This document shows positions 23,930-32,192 of a stretch of 53,290 nucleotides of DNA, one piece after another. How positions within the stretch are numbered: the first letter of the stretch is position 1; each line of letters opens with the position of its first letter. The DNA is taken from positions 1 to 53,290 of the forward strand of contig JAGADZ010000008.1 in NCBI GenBank assembly GCA_017613375.1, given 5' to 3'. The notes beneath the pieces are model-generated. The model did not search any database, was not told where the DNA came from, and saw only the letters and a list, made by a program, of their open reading frames with translations. Made by a program: the position numbers and the translations under genes. The DNA comes from Bacteroidales bacterium (GTDB lineage Bacteria; Bacteroidota; Bacteroidia; Bacteroidales; P3).

Positions 23930-26140
23930 ATGGAAACCAGTTTAAATCTACGACAGAAACTGAAAGAAATCTTCGGTTTCGACAACTTCAAAGGCGACCA
24001 GGAGAAAATCATAGAAAGTCTTCTGGCCGGGAATGACACCTTTGTGATAATGCCCACTGGCGGCGGCAAGTCGTTATGCTACCAGCTGCCGGCGATGTTA
24101 CTGGAGGGCACCGCTATTGTTGTCTCCCCCCTTATAGCGTTGATGAAGAACCAAGTAGATGCAGTGCGTTATACATCGGGACACAATGCCGTAGCCCATT
24201 TCCTGAACTCGTCACTCAACAAACAGCAGGTGCTCGAGGTCAAAGAAGACCTTATGCTTGGCGGCACCAAACTTCTTTATGTTGCTCCTGAGACCTTGTC
24301 GAAAGACGAGACCGTGGAATTTCTGAAGCAACTTAAAATCACCTTTTTCGCCATTGACGAGGCCCACTGTATATCAGAATGGGGGCATGATTTCCGACCC
24401 GAATACAGGAGGCTACGCAGTGCCATAAACCAGATAAACGACAAAGTGCCGATATTGACGCTCACCGCATCAGCCACTCCCAAGGTACAGCAGGACATCA
24501 TCAAGAACCTGCACATGGAGAATGCTCAGGTGTTCGTCTCCAGTTTCAACCGTCCTAACCTATACTACGAGGTACGTCCGAAACCCGCCGAGCAGTTGGC
24601 GTTGCACAAGGAGATAGTGAAGTTCGTAAAGGAGAACAGCGGCAAGAGCGGCATTATCTACTGTCTGACCCGCAAGCGTGTCGAGGACCTTGCCGAGCTG
24701 CTGGTGATAAACGGCATCAAGGCCCTACCCTATCATGCAGGGCTCGACGCCAAACTACGTACCGAGAACCAGGACAAATTCTTGATGGAAGAGGTCGACG
24801 TGATTGTCGCCACCATAGCCTTCGGCATGGGTATCGACAAGCCCGACGTGCGGTTCGTCATCCATTACGACATCCCGAAAAGCCTTGAGGGCTACTATCA
24901 GGAGACCGGCCGTGCCGGCCGTGACGGAGGAGAAGGCAAATGTATAGCCTTCTATTCCGAGCACGATGTTGAACGGCTGTATAAATTCTTCACCGACAAG
25001 AACATCACAGAGCAGGAGATGGCGAGTCAGTTGGTGCAGGAAATGGTGTCGTATGCCGAGAGTTCGGTATGCCGTCGCCGCAATATACTGAATTATTTCG
25101 GAGAAGACTACGAAGAGCCCAACTGCGGCAACTGCGACAACTGTCTGCATCCCAAACCGAAAGTGGAGACGAAGGATGAGATGGTGTATGCCCTTGAGAC
25201 GATCCTTGCCATGAAGCAGGCCTTCAAATCCAAGGAGATAGTTGATGTGATGATGGGACGTGTCAACGCCCACACGCGTATCTACAAACACAACCTGTTG
25301 GAGCAATTCGGCAAAGGAACCGACCACGACGACCTATACTGGAAAGCTGTGTTGCGTCATGCCGTCTTCGAGAAGTTGCTGACCAAGGAGATAGAGATGT
25401 TCGGTGTGCTGAAGATCACACCTGCCGGCTTCAAATACATGAAGAATCCCTACACCCTCTATGTACCCTGCGACCACGACTATACAGGGACCTCCTCCGA
25501 GGATGACGACGAAATTGCCGCTGGCGGCGGCGGATCGGCGGCAGGCGATGAAGCACTGTATGTGCAACTGAAGAGCCTGTTGCGTTCCATAGCTCAAAAA
25601 GAGGGTCTGGCACCATATGTGATTTTCGAGGACCGTTCGCTGAAAGACATGACGATACAGTATCCCTGCACCATCGAAGAGCTGAGTCGTTGCACAGGAG
25701 TAGGCATTGCCAAGGCCCAGCGTAACGGAGCCCCCTTCGTAGAGCTGATAAAGAATTATGTTGAGGAGAACGAGATAGAGCGTCCACAGGATATTGTGGT
25801 CCGTTCGGCAGTGAACAAATCGGGACTGAAAGTATACATCATCAAAGCCATAGACCGTCAGATGCCGCTGGAGGACATAGCCCAGGGCAAAGGTATCAAG
25901 CTAAAAGATGTCATCACAGAGATCGAGCATATCATCTCGTCGGGGACGAAACTGAACATAGACTACTACATTGACGCCAATATAGAGCAAGAGCACCAAG
26001 ATGTGCTGATGGACTACTGGCATGAGGCCGAGAGCGACTCGCTGCAGGATGCCTACGACGAATTTGAGGACGACCCCGACTATACGGAGGAAGAAATACG
26101 CCTGATGCGTATCAAGTTTTTGACGACAGAAGGGTTTTGA
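23930..26140 (+). CDS. recQ: ATP-dependent DNA helicase RecQ
   Basis: RecQ unwinds DNA 3' to 5' in recombination and replication repair. The 736-residue protein has Walker A PTGGGKSLCYQLPA near residue 43, the DEAH box IDEAHCISEWGHDFRPEY, motif VI QETGRAGRDG, and the zinc site with CRRRNILNYF, CGNCDNC. A winged-helix region is followed by an HRDC domain (EELSRCTGVGIAKAQRNG). After this comes an extra helical C-terminus (MPLEDIAQGKGIKLKDVITE) that looks like a helix-turn-helix, common in Bacteroidota RecQ. Array E begins five bases after the stop. Confidence 0.96.
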   Translation: METSLNLRQKLKEIFGFDNFKGDQEKIIESLLAGNDTFVIMPTGGGKSLCYQLPAMLLEGTAIVVSPLIALMKNQVDAVRYTSGHNAVAHFLNSSLNKQQVLEVKEDLMLGGTKLLYVAPETLSKDETVEFLKQLKITFFAIDEAHCISEWGHDFRPEYRRLRSAINQINDKVPILTLTASATPKVQQDIIKNLHMENAQVFVSSFNRPNLYYEVRPKPAEQLALHKEIVKFVKENSGKSGIIYCLTRKRVEDLAELLVINGIKALPYHAGLDAKLRTENQDKFLMEEVDVIVATIAFGMGIDKPDVRFVIHYDIPKSLEGYYQETGRAGRDGGEGKCIAFYSEHDVERLYKFFTDKNITEQEMASQLVQEMVSYAESSVCRRRNILNYFGEDYEEPNCGNCDNCLHPKPKVETKDEMVYALETILAMKQAFKSKEIVDVMMGRVNAHTRIYKHNLLEQFGKGTDHDDLYWKAVLRHAVFEKLLTKEIEMFGVLKITPAGFKYMKNPYTLYVPCDHDYTGTSSEDDDEIAAGGGGSAAGDEALYVQLKSLLRSIAQKEGLAPYVIFEDRSLKDMTIQYPCTIEELSRCTGVGIAKAQRNGAPFVELIKNYVEENEIERPQDIVVRSAVNKSGLKVYIIKAIDRQMPLEDIAQGKGIKLKDVITEIEHIISSGTKLNIDYYIDANIEQEHQDVLMDYWHEAESDSLQDAYDEFEDDPDYTEEEIRLMRIKFLTTEGF

Positions 26141-26144
26141 GATG

Positions 26145-26252
26145 TATGAGGTGTGAGGTATGAAGTGTGAGGTATGATGTATGAGGTATGATGTTGGTAA
26201 AGTTTAAAGGTTAAAGTTAAGAGGTGTGAGGTGTGATGTATGAGGTATGAGG
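26145..26252 (+). repeat. Heptad array E, two blocks (7 + 4 units)
   Basis: Block 1 (26145-26193) has seven units: TATGAGG, TGTGAGG, TATGAAG, TGTGAGG, TATGATG, TATGAGG, TATGATG. Then come TTGGTAAAG and TTTAAAGGTTAAAGTTAAGAGG-like sequence. Block 2 (26225-26252) has TGTGAGG, TGTGATG, TATGAGG, TATGAGG, and then TTTTTTAGACTTGAG. This is the fullest version of the element. The remaining gap to 26448 holds a TGACC/GGTCA hairpin near 26318 and a C9 tract. Confidence 0.92.
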
Positions 26253-26377
26253 TTTTTTAGACTTGAGAAAAAAAATTAAGGTTAAGGTTAACGTTTGCTC
26301 CACTTCGGTCGCAGGCCATGACCATAGGTCAGGCAGAAAGTTAAGGTTGTAATATAACGCTGTTAATCAGTTTTTTA

Positions 26378-26386
26378 CCCCCCCCC
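26378..26386 (+). repeat. C9 homopolymer upstream of the nagB promoter
   Basis: Nine consecutive C lie between a T-run (TTTTTTA) and an A-run, about 60 bases before the nagB -7 box. Such tracts can change length by slippage. Confidence 0.8.
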
Positions 26387-26448
26387 AAAAACAACAAAAA
26401 AAACGAAATAAAAAGTGGTGTTTTAGGTTATTATTCAGGAAAAAATAG

Positions 26449-26456
26449 TAATTTTG
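26449..26456 (+). promoter_or_regulatory. -7 box TAATTTTG upstream of nagB
   Basis: TAATTTTG matches TAnnTTTG and lies 42 bases before the nagB ATG. A T-rich TTTTAGG segment lies about 20 bases upstream, but no clean -33 TTTG. Confidence 0.6.
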
Positions 26457-26498
26457 CACTTTCAAAACAACATACAATATAATTAATTATCATTTATT

Positions 26499-27323
26499 AT
26501 GCGCGTACTTATTGCTAAAGACTACGATGAGATGTCAGTAGCGGCTGCAAATTATGTAGCAAAAAAAATTGTTGATTTCAAGCCCACCGCCGACCATCCA
26601 TTCGTGCTGGGCTGTCCCACCGGCAGTTCACCGTTAGGGTTGTATCAGCATCTTATCAAGCTGAACCAGAAAGGACTGATAAGCTTCAAGAATGTGGTGA
26701 CTTTCAACATGGACGAATATGTAGGACTGCCTGTAGAGCATCCTGAAAGCTACCACAGCTTCATGTGGACCAATTTCTTCAACCACATCGACATCCGCAA
26801 GGAGAATGTTCACATCCTTGACGGCAACGCTCCCGACCTTATGGCCGAGTGCGAGCATTACGAAGAGATGATTGTCGCTGCAGGCGGCATAGACCTCTTC
26901 ATGGGCGGTGTGGGTCCTGACGGCCATATCGCCTTCAACGAGCCCGGCAGCAGCCTTGCCAGCCGCACCCGTATCAAGACATTGACCACCGACACCATAC
27001 AGGCCAACTGCCGTTTCTTCGACAACGACGTCACCAAGGTCCCCAAGCAGGCCCTGACGGTAGGCGTAGGCACCGTGATGGATGCACGCGAAGTGCTGAT
27101 ACTCTGCAACGGTCCCAAGAAAGCGCGTGCCCTGCACCACATGATTGAGAACGGAGTGAACCATATGTGGACCTCAAGCATGCTGCAGATGCATCCCCAC
27201 GGCACCGTGTTCTGCGACGAAGAGGCCACCGTGGAGCTGAAGATGAGCACCTACGAATATTTCAAAGACAAGCAGAATCTGGAGAAGACCTTTGAACGCT
27301 TCATTGGATACTTCGAGGCATAA
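26499..27323 (+). CDS. nagB: Glucosamine-6-phosphate deaminase
   Basis: NagB converts glucosamine-6-phosphate to fructose-6-phosphate and ammonia, letting amino sugars from host or wall glycans enter glycolysis. The 274-residue protein has the catalytic base region FNMDEYVGL, the catalytic triad segment [22 protein letters not shown] (Asp, His, Glu) and the phosphate-binding CPTGSSPLG. The C-terminal lid helix is present. NagA is not adjacent. A perfect terminator follows, so this is a single-gene unit. Confidence 0.97.
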   Translation: MRVLIAKDYDEMSVAAANYVAKKIVDFKPTADHPFVLGCPTGSSPLGLYQHLIKLNQKGLISFKNVVTFNMDEYVGLPVEHPESYHSFMWTNFFNHIDIRKENVHILDGNAPDLMAECEHYEEMIVAAGGIDLFMGGVGPDGHIAFNEPGSSLASRTRIKTLTTDTIQANCRFFDNDVTKVPKQALTVGVGTVMDAREVLILCNGPKKARALHHMIENGVNHMWTSSMLQMHPHGTVFCDEEATVELKMSTYEYFKDKQNLEKTFERFIGYFEA

Positions 27324-27337
27324 ACGACAACTCACGA

Positions 27338-27363
27338 AGAGGGTGCCTGACGGCACCCTCTTT
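27338..27363 (+). terminator. Intrinsic terminator after nagB
   Basis: GAGGGTGCC (27339-27347) and GGCACCCTC (27352-27360) form a nine-base stem with a TGAC loop, followed by TTT. Confidence 0.85.
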
Positions 27364-27383
27364 CGATTAAAAACCCATACACC

Positions 27384-29195
27384 ATGGAGAAAAGATATAG
27401 AGAATTAACAGCCGCCGAGGTGGCGTCATTGAAGGACCTCGGAAACCGTGCCGAGGACTGGACCAAAGTTCATGTCAGCGACACGTTCAATACAGAATGT
27501 ATATACAACTGCTCCTTTGGCGGCGAGGTGTACCTCGGAGTCATGGAACAGGGGAAACGCCTCAACGGAAGTCTGCCCCTTGCCGAAGGTCTTTCCAACA
27601 GCATGATATACGACAGTACCATTGGAGACCACTGCGCCATCCACAACGTGCGCCTGCTCTCAGGCTACACCATCGGTGACAACAGCGTGCTGTTCAATAT
27701 CGACGAGATGACCGCCGACAATTCGGACGATGCCGACTACGCATGGATAGAACCTATGAACGAGAACGGAGGCCGCCGCATACTGCCTTTCAACGGCATG
27801 ACGATAGGCGACGCCTATATGTGGGCCCGTTTCCGCGGCCAGACACTCATGATGGAACGCCTTGAAGAGATTACCCGCAAAGAGCTTGCAGGAGTCCAGG
27901 GCCGCTATGGCACCGTAGGCGACAGCTGCGTGATAAAGAACACCAAATGTCTGCACAACGTAGCGGTGAACTCGACTGCCGACGATCCGTCACGCATAGA
28001 GGAATGCATCATGCTCAGCGACGGCGTGGTAGGCTTTGGATGCAAGCTGGAATACGGTATCATAGCACAGCGTTTCCTGCTGGGCGAACATGTCCATCTT
28101 GAATATGGACTGCGTCTGAACGACAGCGTGGTGGGCGACAACTCCACATTGGCACGCTGCGAAGTGGGCTGCAGCATCATCTTCCCTGCCCACGAGCAGC
28201 ACCACAACAATTCATTCCTTATCGCCGCCCTTGTCATGGGGCAGAGCAACATCGCCGCCGGTGGCACACTGGGGAGCAACCACAACAGCCGCACCGCTGA
28301 CAACGAGATAAGCTGCGGACGCGGTTTCTGGCCCGGACTGTGCGTGAGCCTGAAACATTCGAGCCGTTTCGCCTCGAACTGCCTGCTCGCCAAGGGGGAC
28401 TACCCTGCCGAGCTGAACATCACACTGCCTTTCGCCCTTGTGAACAACAATATGTCGAAAGACCGCCTCGAGGTGATGCCTGCCTACTGGTGGATGTACA
28501 ATATGTACGCCATGGACCGCAACAGCAAGAAATTCGCCGCCCGCGACAAACGCCACTATAAGGCTCAGCATATAGAATTCGACAACCTGGCTCCCGACAC
28601 CGCCGAGGAAATCATCATAGGACGCGACCTACTGAAGATGTGGACAGATGAAGCCTACCGCGAGGGCAAGACAGAGATTGAAGCCCACGGCATGGAGAAA
28701 GGGAAACGCAAGACCGTGATTCTGAAGGCTGGCGACGGCTACAAGGCATACTACGACATGCTGGTATACTATGCCATGAACGTGCTGTGCGCCGAGGGTG
28801 ACAGCCTGCCCGACAGTTCTATGGGAGAAGGCGAGAGAGTGACACGATGGGTGAATATCGGAGGACAGCTGATATCCGAAAAAGACATGAAGAGCCTTAT
28901 CGCAGACATAGAAAACGGCACTTTGACGAGCTGGGACGCCATCCATGGACGTTTCGACGCCCTCTGGAAGGCTTATCCCGAAGCCAAACGGCGTCATGCC
29001 TACCAGGTGCTGTGCCACCTGTCGCAGAAGAAAAGCCTCGACGCCACGGAATGGGAGGGCTACAAGTCGCAATACCAGCGTATCAAACAGTATGTGGCAG
29101 ACCAGAAAGTGCTCTCACGCAAGAAAGACGAGACCAACGAGTTCCGCCGCATGACCTACTGGAACGACGCGGAGATGCAGGCCGTCCTTGGCTGA
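27384..29195 (+). CDS. DUF4954-type left-handed beta-helix protein
   Basis: The 603-residue protein matches the DUF4954 type, common in Bacteroidota and of unknown function. Hexapeptide turns appear in two blocks (TIGDHCAIHNV, TIGDNSVLFNI near 75-105; TVGDSCVIKN, VVGFGCKLEY, LLGEHVHLEY, VVGDNSTLAR near 175-255), predicting a left-handed beta-helix as in acyl- and nucleotidyl-transferases. A conserved-looking catalytic-like stretch AHEQHHNNSFLIAALVMGQSNIAAG follows. The C-terminal 200 residues are helical. There is no signal peptide. It starts 60 bases after nagB, beyond a terminator, so it may be separate from amino-sugar use. Confidence 0.85.
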   Translation: MEKRYRELTAAEVASLKDLGNRAEDWTKVHVSDTFNTECIYNCSFGGEVYLGVMEQGKRLNGSLPLAEGLSNSMIYDSTIGDHCAIHNVRLLSGYTIGDNSVLFNIDEMTADNSDDADYAWIEPMNENGGRRILPFNGMTIGDAYMWARFRGQTLMMERLEEITRKELAGVQGRYGTVGDSCVIKNTKCLHNVAVNSTADDPSRIEECIMLSDGVVGFGCKLEYGIIAQRFLLGEHVHLEYGLRLNDSVVGDNSTLARCEVGCSIIFPAHEQHHNNSFLIAALVMGQSNIAAGGTLGSNHNSRTADNEISCGRGFWPGLCVSLKHSSRFASNCLLAKGDYPAELNITLPFALVNNNMSKDRLEVMPAYWWMYNMYAMDRNSKKFAARDKRHYKAQHIEFDNLAPDTAEEIIIGRDLLKMWTDEAYREGKTEIEAHGMEKGKRKTVILKAGDGYKAYYDMLVYYAMNVLCAEGDSLPDSSMGEGERVTRWVNIGGQLISEKDMKSLIADIENGTLTSWDAIHGRFDALWKAYPEAKRRHAYQVLCHLSQKKSLDATEWEGYKSQYQRIKQYVADQKVLSRKKDETNEFRRMTYWNDAEMQAVLG

Positions 29196-29211
29196 CATCA
29201 TATCCACTAAG

Positions 29212-29252
29212 AAACAAGGCATCCGCTGAAGAGCAGATGCCTTGTTTTGTTT
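29212..29252. terminator. Terminator between the DUF4954 gene and rubrerythrin
   Basis: AAACAAGGCATC (29212-29223) pairs with GATGCCTTGTTTT (29236-29248). A T-run follows, and it can serve both convergent genes. Confidence 0.8.
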
Positions 29253-29268
29253 TTGGCGAGAGCCTGTA

Positions 29269-29811
29269 TTATTTCTCGAAATAGCGTTTGAGAAGACCTT
29301 CGAGAGCCTTGCCATGACGAGCTTCGTCGCGAGCCATCTCATGGACGGTGTCGTGAATGGCGTCAAGGTTGAGGGCTTTTGCACGTTTGGCGAGGTCTGT
29401 CTTGCCGGCAGTAGCGCCATATTCGGCGTCGACACGCATCTTGAGGTTTTTGGCGGTGCTGTCGGTGAGGACTTCACCAAGGAGTTCGGCGAACTTGGCT
29501 GCATGTTCGGCCTCTTCGAAAGCTGCCTTTTCCCAGTAGAGACCTACTTCGGGATAGCCTTCACGGTGAGCCACGCGGGCCATAGCGAGGTACATACCGA
29601 CCTCTTTGCATTCACCTTCGAAATTCATGCGGAGGTCAGCCTTGATATCTTCAGGAGCATCCTTGGCGACGCCGACGATATGCTCGGCAGCCCAAGTCTT
29701 GATATCTTCTTTTACTTCCTGCATAGGTTTGCCACAGATAGGGCATTTCTCGGGCATCTCGTCGCCTTCATAGACGTAGCCGCACACGGGGCAGATGAAT
29801 TTTTTGCTCAT
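29269..29811 (-). CDS. rbr: Rubrerythrin with N-terminal rubredoxin domain
   Basis: Rubrerythrins reduce hydrogen peroxide in anaerobes. The 180-residue protein has the rubredoxin centre first: [21 protein letters not shown] near residues 7-28 gives the FeCys4 site. A four-helix ferritin-like diiron domain follows, with ligand motifs [18 protein letters not shown] and DEARHGKAL. This order is the reverse of classical rubrerythrin. It has its own promoter and terminator, which suits a stress-induced single gene. It supports an anaerobic or microaerobic host. Confidence 0.94.
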   Translation of the reverse strand: MSKKFICPVCGYVYEGDEMPEKCPICGKPMQEVKEDIKTWAAEHIVGVAKDAPEDIKADLRMNFEGECKEVGMYLAMARVAHREGYPEVGLYWEKAAFEEAEHAAKFAELLGEVLTDSTAKNLKMRVDAEYGATAGKTDLAKRAKALNLDAIHDTVHEMARDEARHGKALEGLLKRYFEK

Positions 29812-29857
29812 AATATTCTATAGTTTTGTGGATTAATATTGTCGTTAATTTCAGATG

Positions 29858-29865
29858 CAAAAATA
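29858..29865 (-). promoter_or_regulatory. -7 box TATTTTTG upstream of rubrerythrin
   Basis: The minus strand reads TATTTTTG 46 bases before the ATG at 29811. No PerR-like operator is recognisable to me in the short leader. Confidence 0.6.
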
Positions 29866-30040
29866 CGAATTATTTATGATATGGCAAAAAATATTATTGA
29901 TGGGGGGGTCCCTGTAAAAAAAAAAGTTGAAGCAAATCGCTCGTGCGAAATAGAATGAAACAAAACAAGTTTTTTTTTGAGAAATAAAGCCTCTTTAAAA
30001 AAAACTTTGTATCTTTACACTTTAATTAGTTTACCATAAT

Positions 30041-31219
30041 ATGGATTTAAGTGCATATTTTCAACCTGTTAGTCTAAACAAGATTGACTATCGCGAGGAT
30101 GAATTCTATACAAACCTCGGTGCAGCAGCCTCTATATATCAGAATGATGGAAATTTCCCTGATTTGGATAATGTGGTGCTCGCCATTGTTGGAATATGCG
30201 ACGGTAGCGGCTCTAAAGCCAATGCAGGTTGTGCCGATGCCCCCGACGAGATAAGACGTTATCTCTATCGTCTTGCCCTGCCTGTCGACGATTGCAGGTT
30301 TGTTGATTTAGGCAACCTGCTCCCAGGAAACACTCCCGAAGATACACAGTTCGCTGTCAGCGAAGTGCTATACAAGCTGTTGGAGAAAAATATCACTGTC
30401 ATCATTCTGGGCGGCAGCCAACATCTGACATTCTGCAACTACAAAGCCTATGAGGTCTTGGGCAGAGTGGTTAATATCGCTTCCGTAGACTCTATGTTCG
30501 ACCTCGGCAACGACGCCACACCGCTAAATTCTCGCAACTGGATAAGCCATATCGTTGCCCAGCAGCCCAACTACCTCTTCAATATGTCCAATATCGGTTA
30601 CCAGACCTATTTTAACGGCTCCCAGTTGGTCAAATTGATGGATGAACTGAATTTTGATGCATACCGCCTTGGTGCCATACAGGCCGATATGGTAAGGGCA
30701 GAGACGTTGGTCCGCTCGGCAGATATAGTGTCTGTCGACATCAACTCTGTACGCTTGTCTGATGCTCCTGGTCAGGCCGAGGGGTCTCCCCATGGTTTCT
30801 ATGGTGAGGAGCTCTGCCGTCTGGCACGCTTCGCAGGTGTGAGCGACAAACTCAGTTCCATAGGATTCTACGAATACAACCCACTGTTCGACCGTCGTGG
30901 ACAGACGGCACATCTTATCGCACATGCCATATGGTATTTCATGGAAGGGTTCTACAACCGTGAGGCCGATTTCCCATATCGTGACAAGCAGAACTACAAG
31001 CACTTCATGGTGGGTCTGAATGATGGCGACATGGAGATATCTTTCTATAAGAGCAAAAAGAGCGACAGGTGGTGGGTCGAAGTCCCCTATGAGGGAGAAC
31101 AGCGTGAGCAGTACCAGCGACACCTCCTCGTCCCCTGTACTTATGCCGACTATCAGCAGGCTCAGCAGAACGAAGTGCCAGAGCTGTGGTGGAAATACTA
31201 TCAAAGATTAAATAATTAA
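30041..31219 (+). CDS. Arginase-fold (formimidoylglutamase-like) protein lacking metal ligands
   Basis: The 392-residue protein follows the ureohydrolase (arginase/agmatinase/HutG) plan, but its metal motifs are degraded. GGSQHLT at 124-130 replaces GGDHS, so the usual His is Gln127. SVDSMFD at 148-154 replaces DAHxD, keeping Asp150 and Asp154 but with Met152 for His. SVDINSVRLSDAPG at 231-244 keeps Asp233 but has Asn235 for Asp. Only three of six manganese ligands remain. A C-terminal extension of some 80 residues is rich in aromatic residues (WWVEVPY, ELWWKYYQRL). It is probably catalytically inactive or altered. A lipoprotein gene follows 23 bases later. Confidence 0.8.
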   Translation: MDLSAYFQPVSLNKIDYREDEFYTNLGAAASIYQNDGNFPDLDNVVLAIVGICDGSGSKANAGCADAPDEIRRYLYRLALPVDDCRFVDLGNLLPGNTPEDTQFAVSEVLYKLLEKNITVIILGGSQHLTFCNYKAYEVLGRVVNIASVDSMFDLGNDATPLNSRNWISHIVAQQPNYLFNMSNIGYQTYFNGSQLVKLMDELNFDAYRLGAIQADMVRAETLVRSADIVSVDINSVRLSDAPGQAEGSPHGFYGEELCRLARFAGVSDKLSSIGFYEYNPLFDRRGQTAHLIAHAIWYFMEGFYNREADFPYRDKQNYKHFMVGLNDGDMEISFYKSKKSDRWWVEVPYEGEQREQYQRHLLVPCTYADYQQAQQNEVPELWWKYYQRLNN

Positions 31220-31242
31220 TTATAATTAAAACAATTAACGTT

Positions 31243-32082
31243 ATGAAAAGATTTTTTACATTATTAGGTTCAGTTGCATTGTTTGGAATGCTGATGACTG
31301 GATGTTCACAGAAAACATACTATCAGGTTTATCAGACAAAGCCTGTGAACGAAGATCAGATACAAATAGGATTGAACGGTGTTGTCCATGAAGATGCTTA
31401 TTGCAAAGTTACTTACAACTTCTTCACCTATGAGGGCAATGCTGGATTCTGGATTACCAACAAGACAGATTCTGTTATGTATGTTAATCTGGCCGAGTGC
31501 TTCTTCACTCTCAATGGTGCCACTCGTGACTATTTCCTCAACCGTCAATGGACCCAGACAGAGTCTCGCACTCTCTCTATCTCTTATGAGCGTGCCGAGA
31601 AGAAAACCAAGAAAAAAGAACGTCGTCGTGCCGAAGGTGCCGAGGCTACACTGTATACCACCAATGCCGGTTCGGCAGGAACAAGTACCAGTTCATCGAC
31701 AGCCACTACTATCAATGAACGCAGCGTCATCATGATTCCTCCGCGTGGAACCAAGTATTTCTCCGAGTATCATATTTGGAGCGACATGATTTCCATTGCT
31801 GGTGTAAAAGAAACTCCCAGTGCCAGCAAACCTTCGGGCACTACTTTCACTGCCGAGAACTCTCCCATCACCTTCACGAGCTATGTGACTTATTCTATTG
31901 GCCGTGGCGGCAATGCAGTCCATTTCGACGACCAGTTCTATGTATCTGAGATTATTAATGTGAACAGCAAGGCCATGTTCGACGAGGTGCGCGTGACCGA
32001 TGCTCACGGTAGAAAAGGCGAAAAGGTTCAGCAAATCCGCTACTCCACTGCCGACCGTTTCTATGTGACTTACAGAAGATAA
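31243..32082 (+). CDS. Lipoprotein of unknown function
   Basis: The 279-residue product has a lipoprotein signal (MKRFFTLLGSVALFGMLMTGC, Cys21) and a beta-rich mature domain. A basic segment (RAEKKTKKKERRRAEGAEA) lies near residues 117-135, followed by a Ser/Thr-rich stretch (SAGTSTSSSTATTINERS). This middle part looks disordered and may be a linker between two domains. I do not recognise a named family. It is 23 bases after the arginase-fold gene and probably co-transcribed with it; the TPP riboswitch starts 25 bases after its stop. Confidence 0.75.
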   Translation: MKRFFTLLGSVALFGMLMTGCSQKTYYQVYQTKPVNEDQIQIGLNGVVHEDAYCKVTYNFFTYEGNAGFWITNKTDSVMYVNLAECFFTLNGATRDYFLNRQWTQTESRTLSISYERAEKKTKKKERRRAEGAEATLYTTNAGSAGTSTSSSTATTINERSVIMIPPRGTKYFSEYHIWSDMISIAGVKETPSASKPSGTTFTAENSPITFTSYVTYSIGRGGNAVHFDDQFYVSEIINVNSKAMFDEVRVTDAHGRKGEKVQQIRYSTADRFYVTYRR

Positions 32083-32107
32083 CACTCTAATTAATCATAT
32101 TTATTAA

Positions 32108-32187
32108 CCAAAGGGGGTGCCCAACCTCATTTAGAGGGGCTGAGAACATACCCTTAGAACCTGATCCGGATAATACCGGCGGAGGAA
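32108..32187 (+). promoter_or_regulatory. TPP riboswitch (THI-box)
   Basis: The conserved THI-box elements appear in order: GGGGGTGCCC (32113-32122), a CCTC/GAGG helix, GGGCTGAGA (32137-32145), ACCCTTAGAACCTGATCCGG (32150-32169) and ATAATACCGGCGGAGG. The ribosome site GGAGG (32181-32185) is the 3' edge of the aptamer and sits seven bases before the ATG at 32193. Ligand binding would bury the ribosome site, giving translational control by thiamine pyrophosphate. Confidence 0.95.
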
Positions 32188-32192
32188 AAAAC

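Noticed and set aside
26145..26252. Heptad arrays as CRISPR
   Set aside because: The units are 7 bases with no spacers, and no cas genes are present.
30010..30017. TATCTTTA as promoter of the arginase-fold gene
   Set aside because: It lacks the final G of TAnnTTTG and the nearest TTTG is 30 bases upstream, too far; left unlisted.
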